This document shows positions 1-5,404 of a DNA stretch of 5,884 nucleotides, in pieces. Position 1 is the first letter of the stretch, and each line of letters opens with the position of its first letter. The notes beneath the pieces are model-generated. The model saw only the letters and a program-made list of their open reading frames with translations, ran no database searches and was not told the DNA's origin. The position numbers were made by a program, and so were the translations under genes. Origin of the DNA: CAYTOJ01 sp964439415 (GTDB lineage Bacteria > Pseudomonadota > Alphaproteobacteria > Rickettsiales > CAZAGG01); NCBI GenBank assembly GCA_964439415.1, contig CAYTOJ010000115.1, positions 1 to 5,884 of the forward strand. The letters run 5' to 3'.

Positions 1-32
1 GCATTAGTAGAAATCGCTACAGATTCTGAGGC

Positions 33-1154
33 CTAAAGATTCCTGCCGCCATTCATAAGTGAAAAAATGCGCGGTGTCAGCCGTGCGGCAGTAAGTGCAG
101 CAGCCAGGCAAATTGTGAGGGTTAGAGTAACGCTGGTAAAATAATGTACCATCAGGTGTAATGTACTTGAGCCAGCCATAACCTTCCATAATACTGATTT
201 TATTACAGCAAACAGAGGCCAGTGAGCGGCATAAATAAAAAATGCTGTGCTACTGATAGGTAATAATTTTCGCCCTATATATTGATTTTTAAGAAGGCTA
301 AATATTCCCCAGCAGGCCAGCAAGCCGGGGAGGCGTAAAAGATTAGTGGCTATATACAGCCATTTAGGCGGAGATTCCGGACTGAATTCAACCAGTAATG
401 GCGCGGCGGCGCGAAGCCCCGCCAGAATTATATATAATATGGTTAAAAACAGAGTATGTTTCTTACTAATCGCAAGCGGCAAATTGTTACACCTGATAAC
501 CCCGCCCAGGTAAAAGAAGAGGGGGACATCCCAACGGGTGAAGATTAATGCATCCGAATTATCAAGCCATAAATAACCCAGTATAACAGTGCCAATGGCT
601 GGTATGTGTTTTATAAGTGGCCACAATAGCGGGGTTATCATAGCGGTTACGAACAGATCCCGTACAAACCAGAACTGGAAGGCCAGTGGGTGAGTGGTAA
701 TGGCGAAGATATAGTTTATATAATCCATCCAGCCAGCCATTGAGAAATTCAGGCTCAGGCGTTTGGATGTAGTAAAAAGCGCATTATCCGGGTTGTAGAT
801 GAAAAGCGCGTAAAAGCACACCAAGTATAATGAATTCCATAAAATGAGTGGTATGTAGAGCGAAACAAAGCGCCGCTTCATGCGTTTTGTTATTGCTTCC
901 CATGCATCTGACCTATTGAAGTTAAAGAATAAATAGCCAGAAATTATACTTAGCAGCGGCACTGCGCTGAAGAAAATAAACAATATGAAGCTATTAAACC
1001 AGGTTGCAAACTGGTTTTGACTGACATCCATTCCCGCGAAGGGTGTTATGTTTGAGCCTGGGAAATTCCCATAATGCAGGAATATCAGGCCAATAATCAG
1101 CACAATACGCGCAAGCGAGATAGCTTGTGATGTATCTGTATTATGCACCCGCAC
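33..1154 (-). CDS. Acyltransferase-3 family membrane protein (second copy in operon)
   Basis: Predicted polytopic inner-membrane O-acyltransferase of 373 residues, about the usual family length. Seen: the family R-X10-H motif in the first membrane helix (Arg16, His27), an SGY motif at 72-74 after a hydrophobic helix, a basic stretch followed by IPLILWN (101-107), many further hydrophobic helices, and a late conserved-type His (YAAHW, His311). These proteins move acetyl or succinyl groups onto surface polysaccharides, lipids or glucans; the WecH/OpgC-like SGYLFF and IPxxxWN features place it in a different branch from its neighbour. The substrate cannot be read from sequence. The chosen start is GTG at 1152-1154, three bases from an assembly gap, so the true start could lie inside the gap; a second in-frame GTG is at 1146-1148. 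The stop is TAG at 33-35. It is the last gene of the block visible here. Confidence 0.85.
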   Translation of the reverse strand: MRVHNTDTSQAISLARIVLIIGLIFLHYGNFPGSNITPFAGMDVSQNQFATWFNSFILFIFFSAVPLLSIISGYLFFNFNRSDAWEAITKRMKRRFVSLYIPLILWNSLYLVCFYALFIYNPDNALFTTSKRLSLNFSMAGWMDYINYIFAITTHPLAFQFWFVRDLFVTAMITPLLWPLIKHIPAIGTVILGYLWLDNSDALIFTRWDVPLFFYLGGVIRCNNLPLAISKKHTLFLTILYIILAGLRAAAPLLVEFSPESPPKWLYIATNLLRLPGLLACWGIFSLLKNQYIGRKLLPISSTAFFIYAAHWPLFAVIKSVLWKVMAGSSTLHLMVHYFTSVTLTLTICLAAALTAARLTPRIFSLMNGGRNL

Positions 1155-2308
1155 TATNNNNNNNNNNNNNNNNNNNNNNNNNNNNNNNNNNNNNNNNNNN
1201 NNNNNNNNNNNNNNNNNNNNNNNNNNNNNNNNNNNNNNNNNNNNNNNNNNNNNNNNNATATAATACGAAGCATCGGGCGCTCCAGAAAAAAGTGGATCAT
1301 AAGCCCTGCCATAACTGCTATCAAAGCCAGAAGAATATATGAGATTATATCAGGCAGTAGTTTACTGGCTCCTGTACTGATGAAGACTTTAGCTGATACC
1401 GAGAGTATCATGAAATGAGTGAGATAGATAGCATAGGATGCATCGCCAATTCTTTTGAGCAAATCAGGGATTTTTATTCTGTTCTGTAGTTCCAGGCGGA
1501 CAAAACCGATTATAATTAAAGAAGAAGCAATGCCATACATCAAGTCTCTGATATCCTTTGACAGGTAGATGTCATAATTATCATCATACGCAGTAGCGGA
1601 AAAAACAATCAGCCCGCAAAGCGCAAATATGATAGGGTGTTTTATGCGGTAGCAGCGCACCAGCCAGCAGGATAGTGCCCCCATACCAAAAAGTGTATTA
1701 ATGGGAGCCGCTAAGAAGGAGAAAGGAAATGCTGACTGGTTTATAAAAATGGAATAAAATGAGGCAGCCAGCCATATTACAAGTGCAGCAAGCCCAAGTC
1801 GCTTATTTAAAATGGCAAGTGCGAATATGCAATAGAATAATATCTCGTGATGCAGCGTCCAGGCCACAGCCAGAGCGTGTTTAGCTTCCGCGCTTATTGG
1901 TATTAGAAGGTACGAGGAGATAATGGTTGTTGCCTGGCGGTGATATTCCTGACCGAATGAGGGAATCAGGAAATATATGGCCAGCGTTCCGGTTAGAACC
2001 AGCCAGTAGAAGGGGTATATACGCACAAAGCGTTTCAGAAGATATTTTGGCAGAGTGCTACTTCGGCCAAGGTCGCGCCAGTGAGCATGAGTGATTATAA
2101 AGCCGCTGAGTACAAAGAAAAAATGAACGCCGGCATGGCTGAATTTGAATATGCCGTGTGTGGGGTCGCTCCCCCAGTATTTATCCAGTGCGAATATATA
2201 AAATGAATTATGGAATAATACTATCAGCAGTGCCGCAAAAGCCCGCCCGGCTTGCAAGGTATAAAGTGTCTGCCTTTCTGTTGTTTTGCTTTCAACTACC
2301 TCATGCAT
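1154..2308 (-). CDS. Acyltransferase-3 family protein, OafA/YrhL-like (C-terminus in assembly gap)
   Basis: Predicted membrane O-acyltransferase that would transfer an acyl group, usually acetyl, to a surface glycan or lipid. 350 residues are readable before the gap (base 1258). Seen: R-X10-H in helix 1 (Arg22, His33), GVHFFFVLSGF (60-70), the KRxxRIYPxYW signature (Arg96 to Trp102), about ten hydrophobic helices, and a closing ERP motif (343-345), which normally lies near the end of the domain, so little is missing. The ATG at 2306-2308 overlaps the stop of the upstream gene by one base (TGATG), and no strong Shine-Dalgarno is visible, which fits translational coupling. If the gap is truly 100 bases, the frame ends at TAG 1154-1156, sharing one base with the next gene's GTG. 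The real 3' end is unknown. It is not a duplicate of the neighbouring acyltransferase: only the core motifs are shared. Confidence 0.87.
   Translation of the reverse strand: MHEVVESKTTERQTLYTLQAGRAFAALLIVLFHNSFYIFALDKYWGSDPTHGIFKFSHAGVHFFFVLSGFIITHAHWRDLGRSSTLPKYLLKRFVRIYPFYWLVLTGTLAIYFLIPSFGQEYHRQATTIISSYLLIPISAEAKHALAVAWTLHHEILFYCIFALAILNKRLGLAALVIWLAASFYSIFINQSAFPFSFLAAPINTLFGMGALSCWLVRCYRIKHPIIFALCGLIVFSATAYDDNYDIYLSKDIRDLMYGIASSLIIIGFVRLELQNRIKIPDLLKRIGDASYAIYLTHFMILSVSAKVFISTGASKLLPDIISYILLALIAVMAGLMIHFFLERPMLRIIXXXXXXXXXXXXXXXXXXXXXXXXXXXXXXXXXX
1158..1257. other. Assembly gap (100 N)
   Basis: Exactly 100 consecutive N, the conventional placeholder for a scaffold gap of unknown length. 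It removes the C-terminal end of the upstream acyltransferase gene and any upstream start or ribosome binding site of the downstream one. Both flanks are acyltransferase-3 coding sequence on the minus strand. Confidence 0.98.
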
Positions 2309-3270
2309 CAGAAGAAAAACCTGTTTTCCCGCCTTATTTCTCTAGCGTTCAGTGCAATGCCGCCTAATGCACTATGGCGTGTTACTATATAGCGCGGTTT
2401 GATAGTGCCGCCAAATTCTGCGAAGAATAGCACACCGTTGGAATTACTAAGACCGTCAAAATCGAAAATCAAGCCACGCTGCGCTGCATCCTTCATTGCT
2501 TCCCAGGTCAGCAGGCTGATAACACCCCCATGTGAGGCTGGCGAGCGAGTGGACATATAATAATATGATGTATAAGCATCCCAGATGCAGAACACTGCGG
2601 CGGTGAGGTTGCCCTGAGAATCCCTGGCGGCGTGTATTTGCCCCCTGCCACGGGCAAGGGTGGATTCAATCAGCTTAATGCAGATGTTCGTATGGCAGAT
2701 ATTTTCCTTATCCCTGGTCTCCAGGTTGGAATTGTAAAATGTCCAGAATTCCATTGGGTCTGTAATATAGCAAAGTTTTACATCATCCTGCGCTGCTCTT
2801 ATTTTTTTGCGTTTCTTGCTGCGCATGGCGCTCCAGAGAACATCTTCCGGCAGTGGCGGGACTTCAAAGGTAAACTGCACTCTGCTATGAAATTTCTTCT
2901 GCTGAAATGCTATAGTATCAGTTATATCCCAGTGGCATTTGTATTGATAAATAGCCGCTGGCGGCAGTTGATCCACCAGTTCATGAATTATATTCAGCCG
3001 CTTTAAAAACCGGGTTGGTGCATTTCCCTCCCTTGCCACTATAGCCGGACCTAAAAAGTGCGTCATGGGCGGCATAATGCTGTATTTCATGCCGAATCTA
3101 CTTTTTAGAAAATATGGTAGGCGGCCAACCACCAGGCCATTTTCCTTTGCTTCCACGTATGAATAATTGCCCTCTGCGGAAATATCCAGCCACCATGGCT
3201 CATGGAAAATGGTCGGCTCCAGCGGATTTGGTGCGGAAGCGGTAATTATCGCTGCTTTTTCAGTACTCAT
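2308..3270 (-). CDS. FemAB-like / GNAT-fold acyltransferase (BioF2-like, Acetyltransf_6 type)
   Basis: Soluble transferase of 320 residues with no signal peptide or membrane helix. Seen: an N-terminal FHEPWWLD motif (22-29), an MPPMTHFLGP segment (66-75), a basic KKRKKIR stretch near the centre, and a C-terminal half resembling the GNAT fold of FemAB-type proteins, ending in FDFDG (269-273) and FFAEFGGTIKPRY (282-294). Proteins of this group are common in exopolysaccharide and envelope loci and are thought to add acyl or aminoacyl groups; the precise substrate is unknown. The frame can be extended to a TTG at 3340-3342, but residue similarity begins after the ATG at 3268-3270, so ATG is preferred even though no clear Shine-Dalgarno precedes it. 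The gene leads the block: its TGA (2308-2310) overlaps the ATG of the first acyltransferase. N-acetylation of a sugar nucleotide is an alternative role. Confidence 0.8.
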   Translation of the reverse strand: MSTEKAAIITASAPNPLEPTIFHEPWWLDISAEGNYSYVEAKENGLVVGRLPYFLKSRFGMKYSIMPPMTHFLGPAIVAREGNAPTRFLKRLNIIHELVDQLPPAAIYQYKCHWDITDTIAFQQKKFHSRVQFTFEVPPLPEDVLWSAMRSKKRKKIRAAQDDVKLCYITDPMEFWTFYNSNLETRDKENICHTNICIKLIESTLARGRGQIHAARDSQGNLTAAVFCIWDAYTSYYYMSTRSPASHGGVISLLTWEAMKDAAQRGLIFDFDGLSNSNGVLFFAEFGGTIKPRYIVTRHSALGGIALNAREIRRENRFFF

Positions 3271-3292
3271 AGTAACTGTGCTTGAAGAACTA

Positions 3293-3298
3293 ATTATT
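3293..3298 (-). promoter_or_regulatory. Possible -10 element for the FemAB-like gene block
   Basis: On the minus strand this reads AATAAT, five of six bases of the sigma-70 -10 consensus, 22 bases before the preferred ATG. A TTGATT lies 19 bases further upstream, which is too wide for comfort. An alternative pair is TTGCGA (3337-3342) with TGTAAA after an 18-base spacer. Neither is strong, so the promoter position is uncertain. Confidence 0.25.
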
Positions 3299-3342
3299 TG
3301 CGCTAGCCCTACTTTACAATCAAAATGGTTAAAATATCGCAA

Positions 3343-3386
3343 CTATACCTCTCGCACTTAGTGCGAGAGGTATAGCTTTTTTGTTT
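3343..3386 (+). terminator. Strong hairpin plus T-rich run, intrinsic-terminator-like
   Basis: CTATACCTCTCGCAC (3343-3357), loop TTA, then the exact 15-base complement at 3361-3375, followed by C and a T-rich stretch at 3377-3386 with a single G. This has the form of a rho-independent terminator for plus-strand transcription. No plus-strand gene lies upstream, because everything to the left is encoded on the minus strand; it could stop antisense transcription, end an unseen small RNA, or be a relic. Read on the minus strand it sits in the leader of the FemAB-like gene and lacks a good U-tract. Confidence 0.45.
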
Positions 3387-3387
3387 T

Positions 3388-3417
3388 GCGCATGGCCGTC
3401 AATCCAACCCCATGCGC
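3388..3417. repeat. Inverted repeat GCGCATGG / CCATGCGC
   Basis: Perfect 8-bp arms at 3388-3395 and 3410-3417 around a 14-base loop, starting just after the T-rich run that follows the 15-bp hairpin. It could form a stem-loop in RNA from either strand or act as a dyad binding site. Its function is unknown. Confidence 0.5.
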
Positions 3418-3423
3418 GACTAT

Positions 3424-3474
3424 ACTGCTCGCTACTTGCCTGCAAAAAATCCGCACTCTTGATACGCGAGCAGT
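3424..3474. repeat. Inverted repeat ACTGCTCGC / GCGAGCAGT
   Basis: Perfect 9-bp arms at 3424-3432 and 3466-3474 around a 33-base loop. The left arm lies inside a degenerate copy of the 15-bp hairpin's left arm: ACTATAC plus CTCGC are shared between 3342-3354 and 3419-3432. This relates the two structures to each other. Function is unknown. Confidence 0.5.
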
Positions 3475-3633
3475 TGATATATCTGCCAAACTGTCCTCAC
3501 CCTACCCCTCTTTGTACCCGGGATGGGAAAACCGACGGTATAATTGACTACTGCATGAACAACCCTGCTCTACTCAAACTACACTGGACTAATATCGCAA
3601 GTGTTATATAGATATTAGCAAATTCAGGAAAGT

Positions 3634-3637
3634 GGAG
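3634..3637 (+). promoter_or_regulatory. Ribosome binding site of the SDR gene
   Basis: GGAG five bases before the ATG at 3643. It supports this start over the second in-frame ATG at 3649, which would also be reachable. Confidence 0.6.
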
Positions 3638-3642
3638 CGGGG

Positions 3643-4890
3643 ATGGGTATGGAGGATTTACAAAAGCTGGCGCGGGAAAAGCCGCTTATACAGGTGGCGG
3701 ATGGTGAGAAAATTCTCATCCTCGGTGCTGCCGGGCAGATTGGGGAGAAGCTTAGCCCCATCCTGAAGCAGCTATATGGTAAAGAGAATATAATTCTGGC
3801 GGATACTGAGAATGCAGCTTTGAACAATCCAGGGATGATTCCGCTGGATGTTACTAAAACCAGCCAAGTCATAGAGTATATAAAGCAGAACAATGTTAAG
3901 GTTGTTATTAACCTTGCTGCTCTGCTCTCAGCGGCATCTGAACAAAGCCCCAATGCGGCATTACAGGTTAATCTCCGGGCGGCAAACGATCTGATGTTTG
4001 AGCTTAATGAAGAGAAGGTCAGAAGTAAGCTGGATGTTAAAGTGATGGTGATGAGTTCAATCGCCCGTAACGAATTCAGGCCGGAACTAGCCGAAGATGA
4101 AGCGATAAGTGATTTGATAGGCGGTAGTAAAGATAGTTATCCGGATAATATAACCTATAATGCGCAAAGCTTGTATGGCGCAACTAAAGACGCAATGGTT
4201 GTGATAGCGCGGATGCTATCTAAACACTTTGGTTTGCAGGTAGTAGTATCCGAACTCAGCGGGGTGCTGGCTACTAAAACGCCCTGGCCAAGTGATGGCA
4301 CTACTGAGGAAGTTGATAAACTGATTGTAGCCTGTGCAGCCTATGCCGTGTTTGGGGATAAATGGACGCAGATTCTAGCCGACAAGGTTGGAACAAACCC
4401 AAATGGTGAAACCCGGTATATAAGGGGTGGATATTATGTTCCGGAAGTTACCGCTGATGCAAAATTCAGCATGGTGGATAGCGACACGCTGGTATCTGCG
4501 GTTATAAAATTATTACATGTTGATACCAGGCAGGCAGGGTATGACCCGCTCTTTCCGGTTGCTGAATACCAGGTAAGCATGAATGAGGCTATGGAGATTC
4601 TGCGTAAAAAGGTTCCTGGCTTTCCCATTAAATTTCCAAACGGCGTGGAGGATGGCGCAAACCCCGGCAAGTGCGAGCGCGCAAGAGTATGGGGAAATCC
4701 AGCCGTAGAGCGCACTGTTGATGCTATTAGAGAATTCAGGCAATACAATGCGGAGGATAGCATTCTAAAGGCCTTTAATAGGGCTAAAGAATATTTCCAG
4801 GGAATACAGAGAATACAGAGTAATTTACAATACTCAGAGCTGGAGGGGGCTGTATTTAAAGGCAAGGAGGAACGAAGCAGAGCCGCCTAA
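3643..4890 (+). CDS. NAD-dependent epimerase/dehydratase-type SDR, L-threonine 3-dehydrogenase-like
   Basis: Predicted cytoplasmic oxidoreductase of the extended short-chain dehydrogenase family. Seen: the Rossmann motif GAAGQIG (28-34), an acidic residue ending the second strand (Asp54) that favours NAD over NADP, the NLAALLSA segment (90-97), and an SSIA (138-141) plus YGATK (178-182) set supplying a Ser139/Tyr178/Lys182 catalytic triad. GxxGQIG, AALLSA, SSIA, GTT and the C-terminal layout resemble the SDR-type threonine 3-dehydrogenases, which oxidise threonine to 2-amino-3-ketobutyrate. At 415 residues it is about 100 longer than those enzymes, with an extended N-terminus, an insert before the catalytic Tyr (about 142-172) and a charged C-terminal tail. 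Where threonine dehydrogenases have RYPG, it reads ELSG. No ketobutyrate CoA ligase gene is visible nearby, so the substrate stays uncertain; a sugar-nucleotide substrate is an alternative. Confidence 0.82.
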   Translation: MGMEDLQKLAREKPLIQVADGEKILILGAAGQIGEKLSPILKQLYGKENIILADTENAALNNPGMIPLDVTKTSQVIEYIKQNNVKVVINLAALLSAASEQSPNAALQVNLRAANDLMFELNEEKVRSKLDVKVMVMSSIARNEFRPELAEDEAISDLIGGSKDSYPDNITYNAQSLYGATKDAMVVIARMLSKHFGLQVVVSELSGVLATKTPWPSDGTTEEVDKLIVACAAYAVFGDKWTQILADKVGTNPNGETRYIRGGYYVPEVTADAKFSMVDSDTLVSAVIKLLHVDTRQAGYDPLFPVAEYQVSMNEAMEILRKKVPGFPIKFPNGVEDGANPGKCERARVWGNPAVERTVDAIREFRQYNAEDSILKAFNRAKEYFQGIQRIQSNLQYSELEGAVFKGKEERSRAA

Positions 4891-4915
4891 GCGCAGAATT
4901 GAGGTGTCAAAAAAT

Positions 4916-4943
4916 CTTGACTTCGGGTTTAATTTCGTTAAAG
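4916..4943 (+). promoter_or_regulatory. Probable rpmG promoter
   Basis: CTTGACTT at 4916-4923 contains a near-consensus -35 (TTGACT, 4917-4922). A weak TTAAAG (4938-4943) follows after a 15-base spacer. The same CTTGACTT starts the promoter in front of rnpB, which supports the -35. The hexamer is also the right arm of a small inverted repeat (GTCAA 4906-4910, TTGAC 4917-4921). No intrinsic terminator separates it from the SDR gene, so read-through into rpmG is possible. Confidence 0.4.
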
Positions 4944-4976
4944 GCAACCAGATATATTATATAGGATTATTGTTTT

Positions 4977-5144
4977 ATGGCAAAGAAGGCCACTACACTC
5001 ATCAGATTAGTTAGCAGCGCAGGCACAGGCTTTTTCTATGTGAAGAAAAAAAACTCCCGTACCAGCACGGAAAAGCTGAAACTGAAAAAATATGATGCAA
5101 GAGCACGCAAACACGTTGAGTTTGTTGAACAGAAAATCAAATAG
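4977..5144 (+). CDS. rpmG: 50S ribosomal protein L33
   Basis: A 55-residue basic protein of the large ribosomal subunit, near the peptidyl-tRNA exit site. The whole protein matches the family: MAKKATT start, [19 protein letters not shown] (11-29), then [21 protein letters not shown] to the end. Length is typical. It lacks the paired Cys motifs of the zinc-binding L33 type, so it is the zinc-independent form usual in Proteobacteria. The ATG at 4977 is preceded by AGGA at 4963-4966, ten bases away, a wide spacing. It stands alone with its own probable promoter 86 bases after the SDR gene, and its stop lies 5 bases from the stop of the convergent iscX. Confidence 0.96.
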   Translation: MAKKATTLIRLVSSAGTGFFYVKKKNSRTSTEKLKLKKYDARARKHVEFVEQKIK

Positions 5145-5149
5145 TCTGT

Positions 5150-5347
5150 TTAGTCCTCTGCCTCTTCTATCCAGGCTGCTTGTATAGCCTCCAGTATCTT
5201 CTCGTTACAGCGGGTAGGCTCATCACTGAAGCCTTCTATCTCCAGTACCCATTTGCGCAGGTCGGTGAACCTGATGCTTTTGGGGTCAGTATTGGTAAAT
5301 TTCTCCTGCAGGGCGATAGCAATATCTTCCACATCTATCCAGCGCAT
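5150..5347 (-). CDS. iscX: Iron-sulfur cluster assembly protein IscX
   Basis: Small acidic cytoplasmic protein of 65 residues (family about 66), known as an accessory of the ISC machinery that binds IscS and is thought to act as an iron-dependent regulator or adaptor of cluster assembly. Seen: an initial MRWIDVEDIAIAL helix, DPKSIRFTDL (21-30), KWVLEIEGF with the following acidic residues (32-43), and NEKILEAIQAAWIEEAED (48-65), all matching the family along its length. An in-frame ATG exists five codons upstream, but AGGAGG (5354-5359, minus strand) lies six bases before the ATG at 5345-5347, which fixes this start. The gene is separate from any other isc gene in the window, whereas in gamma-proteobacteria it usually ends the isc operon. 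It is divergent from rnpB and convergent with rpmG. Confidence 0.93.
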   Translation of the reverse strand: MRWIDVEDIAIALQEKFTNTDPKSIRFTDLRKWVLEIEGFSDEPTRCNEKILEAIQAAWIEEAED

Positions 5348-5353
5348 ATAAAA

Positions 5354-5359
5354 CCTCCT
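5354..5359 (-). promoter_or_regulatory. Consensus Shine-Dalgarno of iscX
   Basis: AGGAGG on the minus strand, six bases before the ATG at 5345-5347. It is the best ribosome binding site in the window and decides the iscX start. Confidence 0.85.
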
Positions 5360-5369
5360 CAAAGCGAGC

Positions 5370-5398
5370 TTGACTTATACCTTAAGCGTGTTTAGTGC
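5370..5398 (+). promoter_or_regulatory. Probable rnpB promoter
   Basis: CTTGACTT at 5369-5376 supplies the -35 (TTGACT, 5370-5375). A 16- or 17-base spacer leads to TTAGTG or TAGTGC (5392-5398), a poor -10 by sequence but at the right place: the expected start falls near 5404-5405, where the RNase P RNA helix P1 begins. The geometry is better evidence than the -10 itself. Confidence 0.5.
5374..5379 (-). promoter_or_regulatory. Probable -10 element of iscX
   Basis: TATAAG on the minus strand, five of six bases of consensus. It would start transcription near 5368 and give a leader of about 20 bases carrying the AGGAGG. A weak TTGCAC lies 15 bases upstream as a possible -35. It physically overlaps the -35 of rnpB. 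Confidence 0.45.
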
Positions 5399-5404
5399 AA
5401 GGTC

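Larger units (their letters stand above)
3333..3600. repeat. Segment flanked by a 10-bp direct repeat, AATATCGCAA
   Basis: AATATCGCAA occurs exactly at 3333-3342 and at 3591-3600, in the same orientation, bracketing a 248-base segment that holds all the hairpins of the intergenic region. The first copy begins directly next to the 15-bp hairpin stem; the second is 42 bases upstream of the SDR start codon. It could be a duplicated target site around a small inserted element, a pair of binding sites for one regulator serving both divergent genes, or chance; a repeat of this length is only mildly unexpected in about 370 bases. The segment ends are not inverted copies of each other, which argues against a simple terminal-inverted-repeat element. 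Confidence 0.4.
3376..3642. other. Divergent intergenic region, no convincing gene
   Basis: Between the leader of the minus-strand block and the SDR gene no reading frame has both a plausible start and recognisable protein features. The stretch holds two inverted repeats (listed separately), a perfect TATAAT at 3539-3544 without a well-spaced -35, a TTGACT at 3544-3549 without a good -10, and an AT-rich TTATAT at 3604-3609 near the SDR gene. The promoter of the SDR gene is therefore somewhere here but cannot be fixed. On the minus strand a 55-codon stop-free frame (3496 down to the TAA at 3329-3331) crosses the structured part; it has no ATG. Confidence 0.6.

Noticed and set aside
4..189. Minus-strand frame of 61 codons at the left edge
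   Set aside because: It overlaps the last 157 bases of the acyltransferase gene in another frame, where the acyltransferase frame still encodes a typical membrane helix; no ribosome binding site or recognisable family.
1127..1418. Plus-strand frames running through the N gap
   Set aside because: They exist only because N codons are read as open; both flanks are coding on the minus strand.
2632..3006. Plus-strand frame of 124 codons
   Set aside because: Lies entirely opposite the FemAB-like gene, whose motifs are clear; no start signal or family resemblance.
3539..3549. TATAAT overlapping TTGACT as a firm promoter for the SDR gene
   Set aside because: Each hexamer is good alone, but neither has a partner at 15-19 bases: the nearest -35-like site is 21-22 bases before TATAAT, and the nearest -10-like site is 21 bases after TTGACT.
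3343..3600. Insertion sequence or CRISPR array in the intergenic region
   Set aside because: No transposase, no matched terminal inverted repeats and no regularly spaced repeats; the data allow only a possible small element.
3381..3611. Plus-strand frame of 76 codons in the intergenic region
   Set aside because: No ribosome binding site, unusual composition and no recognisable features; it runs through the inverted repeats.
4434..4865. Minus-strand frame of 143 codons
   Set aside because: Opposite-strand shadow of the SDR gene, with low-complexity Ser/Leu-rich translation.
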